This document shows positions 1 through 14,688 of a stretch of 64,000 bases of DNA, one piece after another. The stretch is from Girardinichthys multiradiatus (taxonomy: Eukaryota > Chordata > Actinopteri > Cyprinodontiformes > Goodeidae), in the NCBI RefSeq assembly GCF_021462225.1, contig NC_061806.1, positions 31,121,644 to 31,185,643 of the forward strand, read 5' to 3'. The notes under the pieces are model-generated. The model had not been told where the DNA came from. It did not search any database and saw only the letters and a list, made by a program, of their open reading frames with translations. The position numbers were made by a program, and so were the translations under genes. Positions within the stretch are counted from its first letter, which is position 1, and every line of letters starts with the position of its first letter.

Positions 1-1
1 G

Positions 2-1105
<1,104 letters not shown>

Positions 1106-4100
1106 CGTGCACAGACACCGACGAAGGGACAGACAACCAAACGAATGAAGATCTGCCTGCTGACATTCCTGGATTTGACCAGGGCTCTCTGGGGGAAAGG
1201 ATACCGGAGGGTCAGAGTAGGGGTGAGGAAGGGGGGATGGCCAGGTTTGCAAGCGCACATTTGAAACCCCCTTCCTTCCACCTGACCCTCCAACCCTGCC
1301 TTACCATCCTCACACTGATCGTGACAATTCCTCCCACCCTGTCATCTCCTTCCCTCCATCCCCCCCCACCCCTCCTCATAGTTTTATTTGCATCCTTTAT
1401 CAGCAACCAGGCATGAAAAGTCTTGGTAATTAGAGAATTATTTCTTCCTCTTATGCTGGCTTTACATTTTTTCAGTCCCATGAGGACCAAAAAGATTTGG
1501 TGAATCACCCACAGAACAGGCTAAATACCCTTTAAAAACAAGCCGGGAAGTCACCTACATGTGCTGCAACAGATTTCTGGCCTGCAGTTACACAGCAGGG
1601 TGAGAATGTTGAACGTATCGCAACAAGAAACTGTTTCTGCCTCTTTTTCCACAAAAATTTTGATTTTGGGTCATTAAAAAAAAAAAAAAAACTCCTTACC
1701 CTCACTGTTAGATGATTGCAGAGGTTCATACTTCTTTCATTTGTACTGAAAATGTTAGATTTTGTCATTCCACCCTGCTGCTCCTTCGAGTGTTTCTCGC
1801 TTCAACAACCTGCCTTCACCTTTCCGTTAACATCCGACGTGGGTAACTGTTTGTCGTAGGTGGCACCACAGGCCTCGCTCAACTCTGTTGTGTTGCTTTT
1901 AAAAGCCCAAAGAGCATTTTTGTTAAGGTCCAAATTTATCCTGCCCAGCTTTACTTTTCCGTCAGGCCTGTGGTGGAGGAGGGTGACAAACAGCCAGAGA
2001 GGCGCTGGTAGTAGCCGACTCTTACCTGGTGGGCAGCGTTATGTCACACTCAGCAAACGGTTTTACAGAAATAGAATCTAACTTCAGGTCGCTTTCCTCT
2101 GGCGGTATCTGTTTATCTAGACAGTTCTTCACACCAACATGGAGGAGGTGAATCAAAACGGAGAGAAAATATTGTCCTTGATACACTTGTTTCATTGTCT
2201 ATAACCTTAAAAGCAAACAAATCCTGACAAAAACATTCAGAAAGGAGTATGTTGGTGTACAGATGTGGATTTCATTCACCTTCACTGTGGTGGCTGTAGG
2301 CAGAGGCAGAGAGATCTGCCTGCTGCAACTAAATAAAGCATCGGCAAAAACACAGTGCAAAACAATTACAGAAACGTTTTTCATCAGATCTAAAAAGGTC
2401 CTTCAAATACAACAGAACTGAATAGTTTCCCATCTTCAAAATCTCACAATTAATGCAGATAAAATGAAATGTAAATGATCCAGGAACACAAACTAATGGA
2501 CCAGAGCTGCCAAGGCAAATTTTTACCTTCCAAAACGTTTGATAATGAGACATAAACTAAGATGTAAGCTTTTTTTACACATCTGAAGAAGTAAGAGTCT
2601 CAGGTCACTTCTCTGCTCTTTGTCTTTTGCAGCTTTTTATTAACTTGTATTTGTTGTGAGATTTTAAGGTGCAGTCCTTCACTTTTGTTGTATTTACAGT
2701 GCACTTCTTTATCTGTATTTGCCATAAATCTGCAGCTCATTTGAAGGTTTAAAAGCATTAGAGTAGCAGTTGCAGCATATTTTTCAGGTTGCTGCACGCT
2801 GAGCTCTGTAGTTCACCTTAAAGGTTTCAGGAGGACATATTCTACTAAACCAGCAGTTTAGGTGATCAACAGCAGCATATCCTGGATTTTCTGGTGAAGT
2901 CAAAATCTTCAGTATTTTGTAATGAGTCCTAATTGGGAAATTTGTGAGTGAAGAGCCAAACCAGACCTTTCATCTTCGCAGAAACATTCGTGTGATTGTT
3001 TTCTGCTTCCTGATGATTTAAAACGGCAAAAACTAAAACTGTAAGCTTGATTAGATTCAGCCAGAGTCAGATTAAAAGAGGTGATGCTTCAACATAAAAA
3101 GCTCCAGGTGCAATGAGTGTTGCAGGTGTTGGATGCTACCAGCAGCCAGATTTGTTATGCTCATACAAGCTCAGCTTCCTTCTTTCCTTCATCCTCCTCC
3201 TCCTCTCTGTGCCAAGGAGCACAAACACCAGCACTGCGGCCCACTCCTCCTCTGTCCTGCAGGTCTCTGCTTCATGTTTACACTCTGATCGATCTAATTA
3301 AATTCCCAGTTAACTCACACAGACATGATACATCCCATGTACCATCCTAGACACACTGACCACAGGCTCGTTTTGTCAGGTCCACATAATTCCCTCTTCT
3401 TTCCTTCTCTCTGTCAGACTGCTCTCCTCCTCCTCCTTTTCTTCATGCCAGGTAGATATTTCCTTTATTTCTCAGGAAGTATTCAATTGACCATTTTATG
3501 AGGAAATGTTTCAGCCAGCACAACAAGCGAGCAACCTTTCAGCAGCAATTCGTACTTTTAATTTTGGCCTCATGTGAGAAGTGTTTGCCTGTATTCGTAC
3601 TCGACAGCGGCCCTTTTCATTTCACAAAATTTTTTATTTATTTTTTTTTTTATATATAAAATGAAAAATAAATATTCTCCAATGTTTGGAGCAGCTGCTG
3701 AAAGAGAAACCATCTTTATATTTTGTATTTGTTGTGGAAGATTGTATATTACTTTTTTTTGGGTTTTTTTTCCAGAAGTGAGGAAATCATTTTAAAAAAA
3801 CGAGAGAACAGAGATCCGCGTTCTTTTTAAAGATCAGTTACTTCTCCACAGGAGTTTGGGTTGTTTTTAAAGCCAACCACAAAGTCGAGACGCAAAACCC
3901 AACATGTATTCACTTGACTGACAGTCCTGCTTTTAGCCCTTTTTGTTTACTGATTTTTGACAAGTGGACGGGACGAGATGTCGAGCTCAAATGTGAATCT
4001 CTTTCTGCTCCTTGTCAAAAGTGTTGAACAGACTCTCATTCTTTAAACCTCTTCTTTTTGTTTCGTTCATTTATTTTCTGTTTGTTGTTGTTGTTGTTGT

Positions 4101-4210
4101 CGTCAGACAGCATGGAATTATGACACTTGCAAAGTGGCGCTGAAAAAAATTAAATAACATAACCATGATAAAAGGATTGTAAAATATTAATAAAGAGTTA
4201 CTTTTCAGAA
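1106..4210 (+). other. cnot3 3' untranslated region (inferred)
   Basis: No convincing coding sequence follows the cnot3 stop for about 3.1 kb. The tract is AT-rich with C-rich (about 1270-1375) and T-rich stretches. Possible poly(A) signals lie at 2332, 3667 and 4189. The last is followed by a GT/T-rich stretch like a cleavage-stimulating element, so I take it as the main end. The true end is inference; shorter transcripts are possible. Confidence 0.5.
4189..4194 (+). terminator. Candidate cnot3 poly(A) signal
   Basis: AATAAA, followed within about 20-45 bp by repeated TTTTG/TTTTTG runs (about 4216-4248), the expected layout of a vertebrate poly(A) site with a GU-rich downstream element. Confidence 0.55.
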
Positions 4211-4314
4211 ATTTGTCTGTTCTTTGTTTTGTTTTTGTTTTGTTTTTTTCCCGAAAATGGAAACAATACAGCTAGAGGTTCCCACAGTGACCAGAAAAAG
4301 TGGCAGGAAGAACA

Positions 4315-4600
4315 GTTGCATCTCATTGGAAAAAAAAAAATAATTTCTTTCAGTAACTCAATTCAAAAAGTATAACTCAGATTCATTACATATTTTTAAA
4401 TATCTATTTTAGTTTTGATGATTGGGTTACAGGTAATGGAACACCCCAAAGCTCATACAGATGTCTGCCTACTAAAAAGTACTTTTAGTATGCCTATAGC
4501 TACTTTTGCATAAATTACTGCATTAGTGCAACATGGCATGGAGGTGATCAGCCTGCGGCTTTGCTGAGGTCCTAACCCACTGTTACTGGTCAACTTTAGA
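4315..4600 (-). mobile_element. Tc1-like transposon remnant (3' end)
   Basis: Decayed end of a Tc1/mariner element. Positions about 4520-4570 match the 3' end of a Tc1 transposase read on the minus strand (in-frame RLITSMP-like peptide). The outer part resembles the inverted repeat of a common fish Tc1 family. No open frame remains. Confidence 0.6.
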
Positions 4601-5343
4601 GGCTTAGTCAGGCTCTACTAATCATACTGCAGAAATTTGAAACGATATACAAATACAGAACAGGCAGTAAATCATTTTTTGTTTAAATGTACTCTGCATT
4701 TTTTAAATTGATTTAGTTGGGTTTTTTTTGAGTAAAATTACAATATACTGAATTGTAGTTTTTCTGAATGTGTAAAGTCTGATGAATGCGATCAGTTATG
4801 AACAACTTCCTATAAAGGTCAAATCGCAAATGCTGTAACTGAAATATCCATAGCAAGTTACCTAAATGGGACGACTGTGTTCATCCTTCTCCAGTGATCG
4901 CCTTTTAAGAGGTGAGTTAGGTTTTACCATATTACTGCTAATGTGACTACAAAATAGAAGTTAAATAAAAATAAAAGAGGCAATTTAACTGAAAGTTTTA
5001 CTTGAAGAGAAAGCACTTTCCTTCTGTGCGATAAATAATTAGGCCTTAGTAGTGTCTCAAAGATGTCAGCTTAACATAAGCTTAAGTTTGATTAGTTGAT
5101 CTTTTTTTTGTTTATATAATTACGTGGAAAGTGTTACAAGAAACAATAAGTAAACTCAAAGATCAATTTCTAAATCTCATTTTGGTTTTTATTTATTAGC
5201 TTTTTTAAATGAAAGGGTTTAAAAAGTTTGTAAAGGCAAACTTTGTTCACAGACGAGAGTTGAAACACGTGGAGGGATTTCCATAACAGAATAATCACTG
5301 TTTTTATCGTAGGCCTTCATTAGGACCAATGATCTGATATCAC
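4601..5343. other. Intergenic, nothing recognised
   Basis: AT-rich sequence with no open frame or repeat that I can name. Confidence 0.5.
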
Positions 5344-5579
5344 GAGGCGACTGTGGTTCAGTAGGAAGAATAGTTGCCTTGCAATCAGAAGGTTGTGGGT
5401 TCAATTACAGCTTCCTCCTGCCAAATGTTGATGTGCCCCTGGGCAAGGCACTTAACCTCAAGTTGCCTACCGATCAGTGTATGAATGTGTGAGCGTTAGT
5501 GAGTGCAACTGGGTGAATGTGGCTCTAGTGTGGTCTGTATGACTGGAAAAGCGCTATATAAGTTCAGTCCATTTATCAT
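5344..5579 (+). mobile_element. tRNA-derived SINE
   Basis: The head is tRNA-like: GTGGTTCAGTAGGAAGA resembles an A box and GGTTGTGGGTTCAATTA a B box. The body ends with GCGCTATATAAGTTCAGTCC, the characteristic 3' end of abundant teleost SINEs. It appears full length, with moderate mutation. Confidence 0.8.
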
Positions 5580-6993
5580 GCACAACTGAATAAAAAAAGA
5601 CCCCTTTTGTAATGCTGAAAAATATTAAAACTAATTGTTTGATGCTTTTATGCCTCAAGATGTTTTTGATAATTTCATTACTTGTACGACAAACATTGGA
5701 AACCTTTTTCACTCTTGTGACTGTGAGTAAATAAATCTAAGTTTAAAAATGTATTCTTATTTTAATGACAACAGATTTTGGAAGAATATCCTACTTTGTA
5801 AATAACGAGGATCTAACAGGACAACTTGGATGTCTGCAGGTTCAGCAGCAGATGTTCTCACTTCATCTGTCAGATTTTTGTGTTTAACTAGATAAAAAAG
5901 TCTAAAAGCGACAAGGAGTTAAATGTTTCTCTCCTTCCATGTTAACCGACCCAGCCTCAGTGTTTTTCATGTGGTTACATACATTAACACCAGCAGCTGC
6001 CTCTGTTGCCCACTGAGCGGCTCCCTCACAGGCAAATCAGCTGCTATAATATACCTCTGCAGTGTGTATACGCCCCACTCCCCACACATCCTGTCCTTCA
6101 CCTCTGGGCTACAGCCGCCCCACTTATTTACACTCGGCCTGCTTTCATATGCGTGTTCTGCAGTGATGTTTGTTTACTCCTCTCGCGGTTTTCACTCAGT
6201 TGTAAGTCACAGTGAGACATATGGAGACATCCAGCCATATGGCAGTGTTTTGCAGTTTTCCAGAGTCAGGCAGCAGTAAACTGCTCTGTCATTCTGTTTT
6301 TCGGATGACTGACTCCAAGCACGGACCACCACCACGGTAGCTGTCTGCAAATGTGATGTTGTTTCAGTTTAGCTTCTCTCTTGTCCATAAAAATTGTTTT
6401 CTGAAGCTTTCATGTATGCAGTTTGAATGTGCAAGCCTAATTGTTTGGAACCCTGGGAAATTAGTTCTGTGTTTGTGTGTAGGTAACACACAATGAGATG
6501 CTGGATGTAGATAAAATCAATTTAGTTTTCAGTAAAAAGGAAAGTATACTGATACTGATCCTCAGAGACTGGAGCTGCGGAGGCAGACAATTCTTAGAAG
6601 TTAGATATTCCGATTTGAAAAGTTTTTGCTGCAAAGATTTTAACCTTGAAATCTCAAGCCAGACAGTCCATTGACCTTCTATGTACAGTGGAAGTTAAAG
6701 AGACAGAGCTGTGATGATTTGTATTTTCTTGCTAATTTCCCATTCATCCATCCACCCATCTGTTTGTCTATCTTTCCATTAGTCATTCCATGTAGCCATC
6801 CATCCATTTGGTTATCCATTCATCAATTTGGTAATTCACTCATCTGTCCATCTAGTTTTCTGTCCTTTCATCCATCTGTCCTCCATTTGTCCATTCCTCC
6901 ATCTGTCTGTACACCTGTCCATTCAGTCATTCCTCCATTCGTCTATCCTTCCACACATTTATCACTCATTTGTTCATCCCGTTGTCAATTTAC
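5580..6993. other. Intergenic; degenerate CATC/TCCA tract at its end
   Basis: No gene recognised. Positions about 6738-6990 are an imperfect pyrimidine-rich CATC/TCCA/TCTG tract that grades into the pure TCTA array, looking like mutated margins of an older, longer microsatellite. Confidence 0.55.
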
Positions 6994-7318
<325 letters not shown>

Positions 7319-9159
7319 CGAATGATTTACAGGTCAGAGTTAAATGGCTTTAAAAAATATATTTCCCTGGAAATGTTCAGGTACTCGACTGAAAATCAGC
7401 GAAGCAGCAAAAATCAGAAGAAATTTTTTTTAAAGACCTTCGGTTGATCGACCACTTCCACCAACCAGGTCCATTTCACCAAAACAGGCTGATAATTTGG
7501 TGAAAGTTCACCAAACTGACAAAATAATCCCAGAATTTCTGGTATTACAGGGAAGCTCCTCTTTTCGAACCCTTACAAGTTTATATTTCAGCAAGTATCC
7601 ATACCTCACATGACTTATGTATGTTGGTGTGTATCTGTGTGTGTGTTCGTTCATGTATGTGGTATGAGTGGTGCACACTCTGCTGGCCAGAGGATGTTTT
7701 GAGTCATCCCTGTCTGTTGACTGTACTGAAGTCTGGCAGGGTGCCCAGTGAGAGCGGCATTGCGACGACTGCAGCGTCAAACATGCACCCCTCCCCTGTT
7801 CCCTTCCTCTCTCTATCCGGCCCTGGAGAAAATGATGTAAAGACTGCACATGATGAAAATAAGAGCAAAACGAGAGATTTTTGCTCATTCTGTAAACATT
7901 TTCTGTAAATATGAGCTAGTTTTCTTTCTTATTCTTGTGTGTGATGTATTTCTGATCTTTATCCACATTTAAATAATGTAAATATTCATCAAATGTACAT
8001 GCTCAAAAAGCCTACTCCATTTGCCAAGTGAACATTCGTCTCCTGTTCCAGAGCATGCATACCTTACAGCAAACCAGAGCTCAAGAAGACACCATTTTTG
8101 CTTTGACCTACATTCTGCTGTCTTATCCTTTCAAATGTGCTACTACAAAGATGCATGGTGGAGGTGGTGAAGCAGACACTGAAAAAAAAAAAAAGAAGAA
8201 AAACAGGCCCTGAGAAAGTTTCTCAGCCGCACTATCACATTCTGCAGCGCCGGAGGCTGCAGAGCAGCTGCTCGCCACAGCAGCTTCAGAAACCCCTCAG
8301 CATCTTCACAGAAAGACTTCACAGAGATTCTTAGACCGCAGAGCCAGGTCGGTACATGGTCGAGAGACAGTCTGCTCCACATTATGCCAGTGTCCAGCCT
8401 CTGACTGGAGTGTGACATGAAAACAGCCTGCAGGGGTCAACTAAACTATGACTCAATCACAGAACATCATATCTGAGTAGAGGAAAGCAACAAGCTGTCC
8501 TATAGTCAACAGTCACAAGACTCCAAGAGGATCAAACTGAAATCAGTAATTCAGGTGCACATCATTCAAATTGGCTGGAGTTTAAATCTGGAAAAATCTT
8601 TCGCTTATTTTAATATGCAGATACCTTCTGTGAGACAATGAGTTAAAAAAAAGAAAGAACACTCGTGTCGTTTGTTAATTCTTCCTAAAAAGGCTGTTCC
8701 TGTGTTTAGAAATTTTGAATGAGTCTTTGATATAGTTCAGTGTTCAAAACAGTTCCTGAAGGACAGTAAATTGATGCCTGCTGCAATATCACTAAACACA
8801 TTTAAACCTTACTTTTATTGTGACAGAGCTGAATAGATAAATGTAATTGCAGATATGTTAATGAAAAACTGAATTTTAGTTAAATTAAAGTAGTACAATT
8901 TAAGTTATTAGTTATTATTAAATGTAAAATTGAGAAGAATGCATTTCTTAGGCTTTTCTGCAATGACCACTTTGAATTAAGCAGTTTTATGACAAATAAT
9001 CACTGTAGATTTATTGAAGCCTTTTACATATGGTGCAACATGAAGCTGAGAATTGTTTGTCTTATCCTGGGAAAAAGGAATGGCCTCATTGCAATTTTTC
9101 GGGGGCTTTTTATCACATTTGTTTTAAGTACTAGTAGCCTTTATTTTTCGTATTTATCA
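7319..9159. other. Intergenic, nothing recognised
   Basis: Short open frames only, none with a recognisable protein. No repeat that I can name. Confidence 0.5.
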
Positions 9160-9290
9160 AATGACAGGAAGTGGGGTGGAGAGAGAGAGGGAAGACATTC
9201 AGCACAAGTCTCCAGTGTCAAGACTCGAACCCGGAACAGCTGCATCGAGAACTGAAGCCTCCATGTATGGGTCATCCGCTGCACCTGAAA
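9160..9290 (-). mobile_element. tRNA-derived SINE-like repeat
   Basis: Starts at TGACAGGAAGTGGGGTGGAG and contains CTCGAACCCGGAACAGCTG, the reverse complement of a tRNA-like B box region. It shares layout with the copy at 34620-34770 (GGAAGACAT-CAGCA, then ...GAACCC..., then GCCTCC/GCCTCTGTGCATGGGTCAT). Diverged and truncated. Confidence 0.65.
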
Positions 9291-12062
9291 TATGCTTTTT
9301 CTTTTTCTCAGACAAAGATAAAATACATACATACAAAATGTAGTTTCTAATGATGGCTTCCTCTGTTAAGGGGAAAAGCTTTGTCATTACAGCATACAAA
9401 ATGAATAACTTGCCCTGTTCTCTGATAGATTGATACTGATTTATATACCAGAAGTCTTGTAGATGACAGACTTCCTTTTCCCACACTCCCAAACATGTAG
9501 CTGTATTGACCGCAAAAGGATCCTGGGGAGTGTGACTGACTCTCTGTTCAGAGAATACAGTGAAGGAGGTGATGAGGGTTCAGGAAACCCGGAGAAAACA
9601 GTTGAGGTGTCTCATAATACTACATTGTTGGCTAGATTAATCCTGCGAGTTTGAACTTTCTCATCTAAGCAAAACAACAGAATCTCTCCTCATCTCCTGT
9701 CAGTCGGAGTGAATCCCCGGGGGGATCATTAAAGGTTCATTTCTTCTAGATGTGCCTCCCATCATGCTGCCCCCTCTGAGTCATATCTTCTCTGCAACAT
9801 TGTCCTCCTCCACATGCTCTAATTTTGCTCATGGAAAAAAAAAAAAACTATCTTGACCTTTTCTTTCTCTTTTTCAGCTTTCTCTTGTTACAGTTTAATC
9901 CAAACCATACTTAAATATCACAAGTGTGACAAGTTACAGACATATTCTGCTTCAGTCTTGAAAACATTCTTCTTTCTGAGCTATTTGTTATAGATCATCT
10001 CTTGCTGAGAGAGAATTTTCTGCTGTGAATTTGAGTTCCTCCTTCTTTTGCTCATACAAATTAATCCAAAGTGGCCTTTTCTCAGATACCTTATCTCACT
10101 GAATTTCATCAAAATCCTGCAGAATTTGAAATGATAAGTTCTTGTTTTTTATACATTTTATATTCATCATTTTCTTCATTATTTCTTCATTACATATAAA
10201 AAAAAGAGGGTTTTGATCTACGTACAAAGAATTACAGCGTGCATGTAACACCAGCTTATACAAGGGTAGCTTGTACTTTAAACTTCAAATTGAAACTGAT
10301 TTCCATGTTATGTATCCAACTGCTTCATAAATTGTGATTTAAAGGCTCAATCACCTCTACACTAGTGGGGACATAAGAAGTCACACAGTTTCCCTATACG
10401 TCAGCTCTGATTGTAAGAAACATTTAGTAGTTACACTGATCCTTCTTGCTCTATCGTAATTGACATTGCATTAGTGAAGAGCGAAATAAACACACTCCAG
10501 TTGCATCAGGGACAATGTAGAAGTCCACTTGTCTTCAAATTTTATCACATGAGTTTCAAACATTTTAAAGCTGTAAATCTGACTTTTGAAAAGCAAAAAA
10601 TGGATGGGATATGTGGTGGGAAGTGGTTGTGCTAAAAGCAATCAAAGAGAGTTATTAATGATCACTTTGAAACAATTTACCATAGGAATGTCTGTAAAAT
10701 GTCACTCAGTCAGTGTTCTGAAATTAACCAACATAAAAACTGGGTTTAGGTTTCACATCATGGTTGAGTGTATGTTTTTCACTACAAGCAAATGATTTTC
10801 CAATGTGATCAGTAAATATCTTGCATAGATTATTTATGAATGCTATAAATGAATTATTATGAAACATGACAGCAAATAAGTGTTGGATCAAAACCTCCTT
10901 ATTCTTGACAGTTGCCGATGAACTCTCAAATCTTTAATTCAGTTTGTTGCACAGAAATGATCTCCTGCTGAGAAACTGCTAAGATTAATATTACAATTTA
11001 TCCGTTGATGCTATAGTATGGCTTAAAATTCACAGCATGCACGGTCAACATAAACAACTACCACTTCTGATCTCCATGGAGCTGCGAGTTCAATAATATC
11101 TTCACTTGCCATGTGTAGTTTTCATTAGTGAGCTGTTATATGTGCTGTGAAGATCTAAATTAGAAGATCATCAGAGCTGCCTTTGGTGGAGGAATAGCTG
11201 GCAAACTGTTGGGTTGATATGCGCCAACTCCTCTGGCTATTTCTGCAGAGACCATCATGCAGCCTGTCCATCTGCGGTTCCTTCACAGCCTCCCTCTTCT
11301 GACCCGAGTTCAGCGGTGCTCTTTCCTCTCAAACCTACAGCCTCATAAAATATTCATCTGCATGAAAACGGAAGACACACTTGAAAGCAGCTGGCAGGAG
11401 TCTATCTGAGGACAAAACAGCAGATTGGAGGAACATGATTTCATCTAGTCAGGATGATGAGGTTTAAACAGCGTAAATGAGGTTGCTCATGGTTTTCTGT
11501 AGTTAATGGTATGGTATAAATATTTAAGAGCCACATTATTAGTGGTAATATATTATATATTATCATTAAAACTTTAATGACAGAAAATCACAAGTTCTAG
11601 AAAAAAACTCACCAGAGATACATTAGGTCAAGGGAAATATCCCGGGTGAATGATACCTTGTGAGTCGGTTTAAATCTTCTTTGGACAGAAGGGTCATGTT
11701 TGCATGTATTTTAAGGAATGTAAAATCCAATCTTAAAACAAAATGAGAAAAAAAAAATCTTGGTGTCTTCTTCTTTGTGCTAATGAGCAAAGATTTAAGG
11801 TCCCACATGAATATGTTTGCTCATCTCATGACAAAACTTTAGCATGTTATGTAACAGGTGAGAACATTGAGATTTGCAGTGTTTGGGGTTATACTTATAA
11901 ATCTGTAAATCATATTTTACTTTCAGCTATCTTGTTAAAACATAAAATGAATACCTGCACAAAATTAGTTGTGAATGTAAGGTCACTCCCTGGTGTACTG
12001 TAAGCATTGTCACTATGTGATGGAGCAGTGTCATTATGGGTATTGTGATTCCATCATGAACC
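9291..12062. other. Intergenic, nothing recognised
   Basis: About 2.8 kb of AT-rich DNA with no recognisable exon, repeat or RNA gene. Confidence 0.5.
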
Positions 12063-12960
12063 ATTAGCACCGGCGCCCCCAGGGGTGTGTTCACTCCCCA
12101 CTCCTCTTCTCCCTCTACACAAATGACTGCACCTCACTCGTCTGTGAAACTCCTGAAGTTTGCAGATGACACCACTGTTACTGGACTGATCCCGGACAGT
12201 GATGAGTCTGCATACAGGTGGATCGGCTGGCACACTGGTGTGGTCAGAACCACCTGGAACTTAACTCATTCAAGACTGTGGAGACGATGGTGGACTTTCG
12301 GACAAAACTACCCTCACATACCCCCCTCACCATTCTCAACAACACTGTATCTACTGTAGAGTCTCCTAGGAACCACCATTTCTCGAAACCTGAGATGTTC
12401 CTCACACATTAACAATGTTAGGAAGAAGGCCCAGCATAGAGTGTACTTCCTGACGCAACTCAAGAAGCTGCTGGTCATCTTCTACACTACCATAATTCAG
12501 TCTGTCCAGTCTTCGTCCATCTCAGTGTGGTTTGGCTCATTCACAAAACAGGACTGCAACGAACAATCAGGGCTGCAGAGAGAATCATCAGGGCTGACCT
12601 TCCCTCTATCCCGGATTTACGGTCAGGAAAAGGGCAGCTAAACTTGCTGCAAACAAACAGTTTAGGCTTTTACCTTCAGGTTGGTGCTACAGAGTGCTAT
12701 CTGCTAAAAACAGCCGCCACAGAGACAGTTTCTTCCCCCAGGCAGTTTATCTGTTGAACACTTAACAGTCAGAGTTTTAGAACAACACCATGTATACTTG
12801 GACTGATCCCAAGTTATTTTCCATTGTGAAGTAAATTGTGTATATATGAATATTTAAAAAGATATTCTTTATTATTAAAAATATATTCTTTATTAGTTTG
12901 TCTGTTCAAACTTGGTGATAAAGCTGATTCTGATTCTGATTTAGACCAAAGTTATTTCTC
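12063..12960 (+). pseudogene. Non-LTR retrotransposon (LINE) 3' fragment with RT remains
   Basis: Remains of a reverse transcriptase. The frame at 12087 contains KFADDTTVTGL, the catalytic FADD motif. Downstream frames carry typical LINE C-terminal pieces (VDFRTK; a stretch like IQSVQSSSISVWFGS; a final FFPRQ-like segment). Frameshifts and stops break it into at least three frames. The 3' end is a short GATTCT tandem (about 12922-12940), a common kind of LINE tail. It is 5'-truncated, as is usual. The CR1/L2-like (jockey superfamily) assignment is tentative. Confidence 0.75.
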
Positions 12961-13009
12961 TGGGAAAATGTGTTTTTCTACATTTCTTTCCTGCCTAAAA
13001 CCTACTGTA

Positions 13010-13225
13010 TGTACAGTCCATACAGAAATGTCCATACTCCCTGAACCACATATTATGCCTTGTTATTGCAATTTTAATGAGAAGTTCTGTATTAGATTAA
13101 CACAAAGCAGACAATAAATGTAAATTGGAAAGTAAAAAACCATAATATTCAGTCATTAAAAAGAAATCTGAAAAGTGTGGCATGCATTTGTATTGAGCCC
13201 ATTCTATGTTGCTCCTAAATAAAAC
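13010..13225. mobile_element. Tc1-like transposon arm
   Basis: The segment around 13165-13205 (CTGAAAAGTGTGGCATGCAT and following) matches the subterminal sequence of a common fish Tc1 family. The same sequence in opposite orientation lies at about 45600-45710 in this window. No transposase remains here. Confidence 0.55.
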
Positions 13226-13237
13226 CATGTTCACATA

Positions 13238-13303
<66 letters not shown>
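13238..13303. repeat. (GT)n(AT)n microsatellite
   Basis: About nine GT units followed directly by about 23 TA/AT units. Compound dinucleotide repeat. Confidence 0.97.
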
Positions 13304-13306
<3 letters not shown>

Positions 13307-13558
13307 ACCTATTTAATAAATTAGAATATGCACTCCATTGAGGCTCATTTGTCAGACTAATATATTCATTGCTCAAAAAAATAAAGGGAACACTTTACAA
13401 CACAATATAACTCCAAGTAAATCAAACTCCTGTGAAATCAAACTGTCCACTTAGGAAGCAACACTGATTGACAATCAATTTCACATCCTGTTGTGCAAAT
13501 GGAATAGACAACAGGGGGAAATTTTGACGATTAGCAAGACACACTCAATAAAGGAGGT

Positions 13559-13578
13559 GGGTTAGGGTTAGGGTTAGG
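13559..13578. repeat. Interstitial telomeric repeat inside the Tc1 copy
   Basis: Three perfect GGGTTA units plus GG, in the 5' part of the Tc1 element, just before the sequence leading to the transposase. This telomere motif is not part of the family as I know it. Confidence 0.9.
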
Positions 13579-13699
13579 TGGGGAACACAGACCACTTCTC
13601 AGTACCTATGCTTTCTGGCTGATGTTTTGGTCACTTTTTAATGTTGGTGGTGCTTTCACACTTGTGGTAGCATGCTGTACCTGAGCCACACAAGTGGCT

Positions 13700-14688
13700 C
13701 AGGTAGAGCAGCTCATCCAGGATGGCACATCAATGCGAACTGTGGCAAGAAGGTTTGCTGTCTGTCAGTGTAGTGTCCAGAGCCTGGAGGCGCTACCAGG
13801 AGACAGGCCAGTACATCAGGAGACGTGGAGGAGGCCGTAGGAGGGCAACAACCCAGCAGCAGGACCGCCACCTCCGCCTTTGTGCAAGGAGGAACAGGAG
13901 GAGCACTGCCAGAGCCCTGCAAAATGACCTCCAGCAGGCCACAAATGTGCACGTGTCTGCACAAACAGTTAGAAACTGACTCCATGAGGATGGTATGAGG
14001 GCCCGACGTCCACAAATGGGAGTTGTGCTCACAGCCCAACACCGTGCAGGATGCTTGGCATTTGCCAGAGAACACCAGGATTGGCAAATTCGCCACTGGC
14101 GCCCTGTGCTCTTCACAGATGAAAGCAGGTTTACACTGAGTACATGTGACAGATGTGACAGTCTGGAGACACAGTGGAGAGAGATCTGCTGCCTGCAACA
14201 TCCTTCAGCATGACCGGTTTGGCACTGGGTCAGTAATAGTGTGGGGTGGCATTTCTTTGGAGGGCTGCACGGCCCTCCATGTGCTCGCCAGAGGTAGCCT
14301 GACTGTCATTAGGTACCGAGATGAGATCCTCAGACCCCTTGTGAGACCATATGCTGGTGTGGTTGGCCCTGGGTTCCTCCTAATGCAGGACGATGCTAGA
14401 CCTCATGTGGCTGGAGTGTGTCAGCAGTTCCTGCAAGATGAAGACATTGAAGCTATGGACTGGCCCGCCCGTTCCCCAGACCTGAATCTGATTGAGCACA
14501 TCTGGGACATCATGTCTCGCTCCATCCACCAACATCACGTTGCACCACAGACTGTCCAGGAGTTGGCGGATGCTTTAGTCCAGGTCTGGGAGGAGATCCC
14601 TCAGGAGACCATCTGCCGTCTCATCAGGATCATGCCCAGGCATTGTAGGGAGGTCATTCAGGCACGTGGAGGCCACACACAATACTGA
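13700..14688 (+). pseudogene. Tc1-type DD34E transposase, broken
   Basis: Cut-and-paste transposase with an N-terminal helix-turn-helix (RTVARRF region near 13735), an RRRGGGRRR basic linker (about 13815-13850) and an RNase H-fold catalytic domain. First Asp is in FTDESRF (about 14120), second in MQDDARPH (about 14390), Glu in NLIEHIWD (about 14490). Breaks visible: a frame change near 13755-13765, an in-frame TGA at 13977-13979, and a frame change near 14150-14165 after STCDRCD. The C-terminus ends RGGHTQY then TGA at 14686-14688. At least three lesions make it nonfunctional. Confidence 0.92.

Noticed and set aside
5344..5420. Functional tRNA gene
   Set aside because: Only A- and B-box-like sequence is present, with no cloverleaf; it is the head of a SINE.
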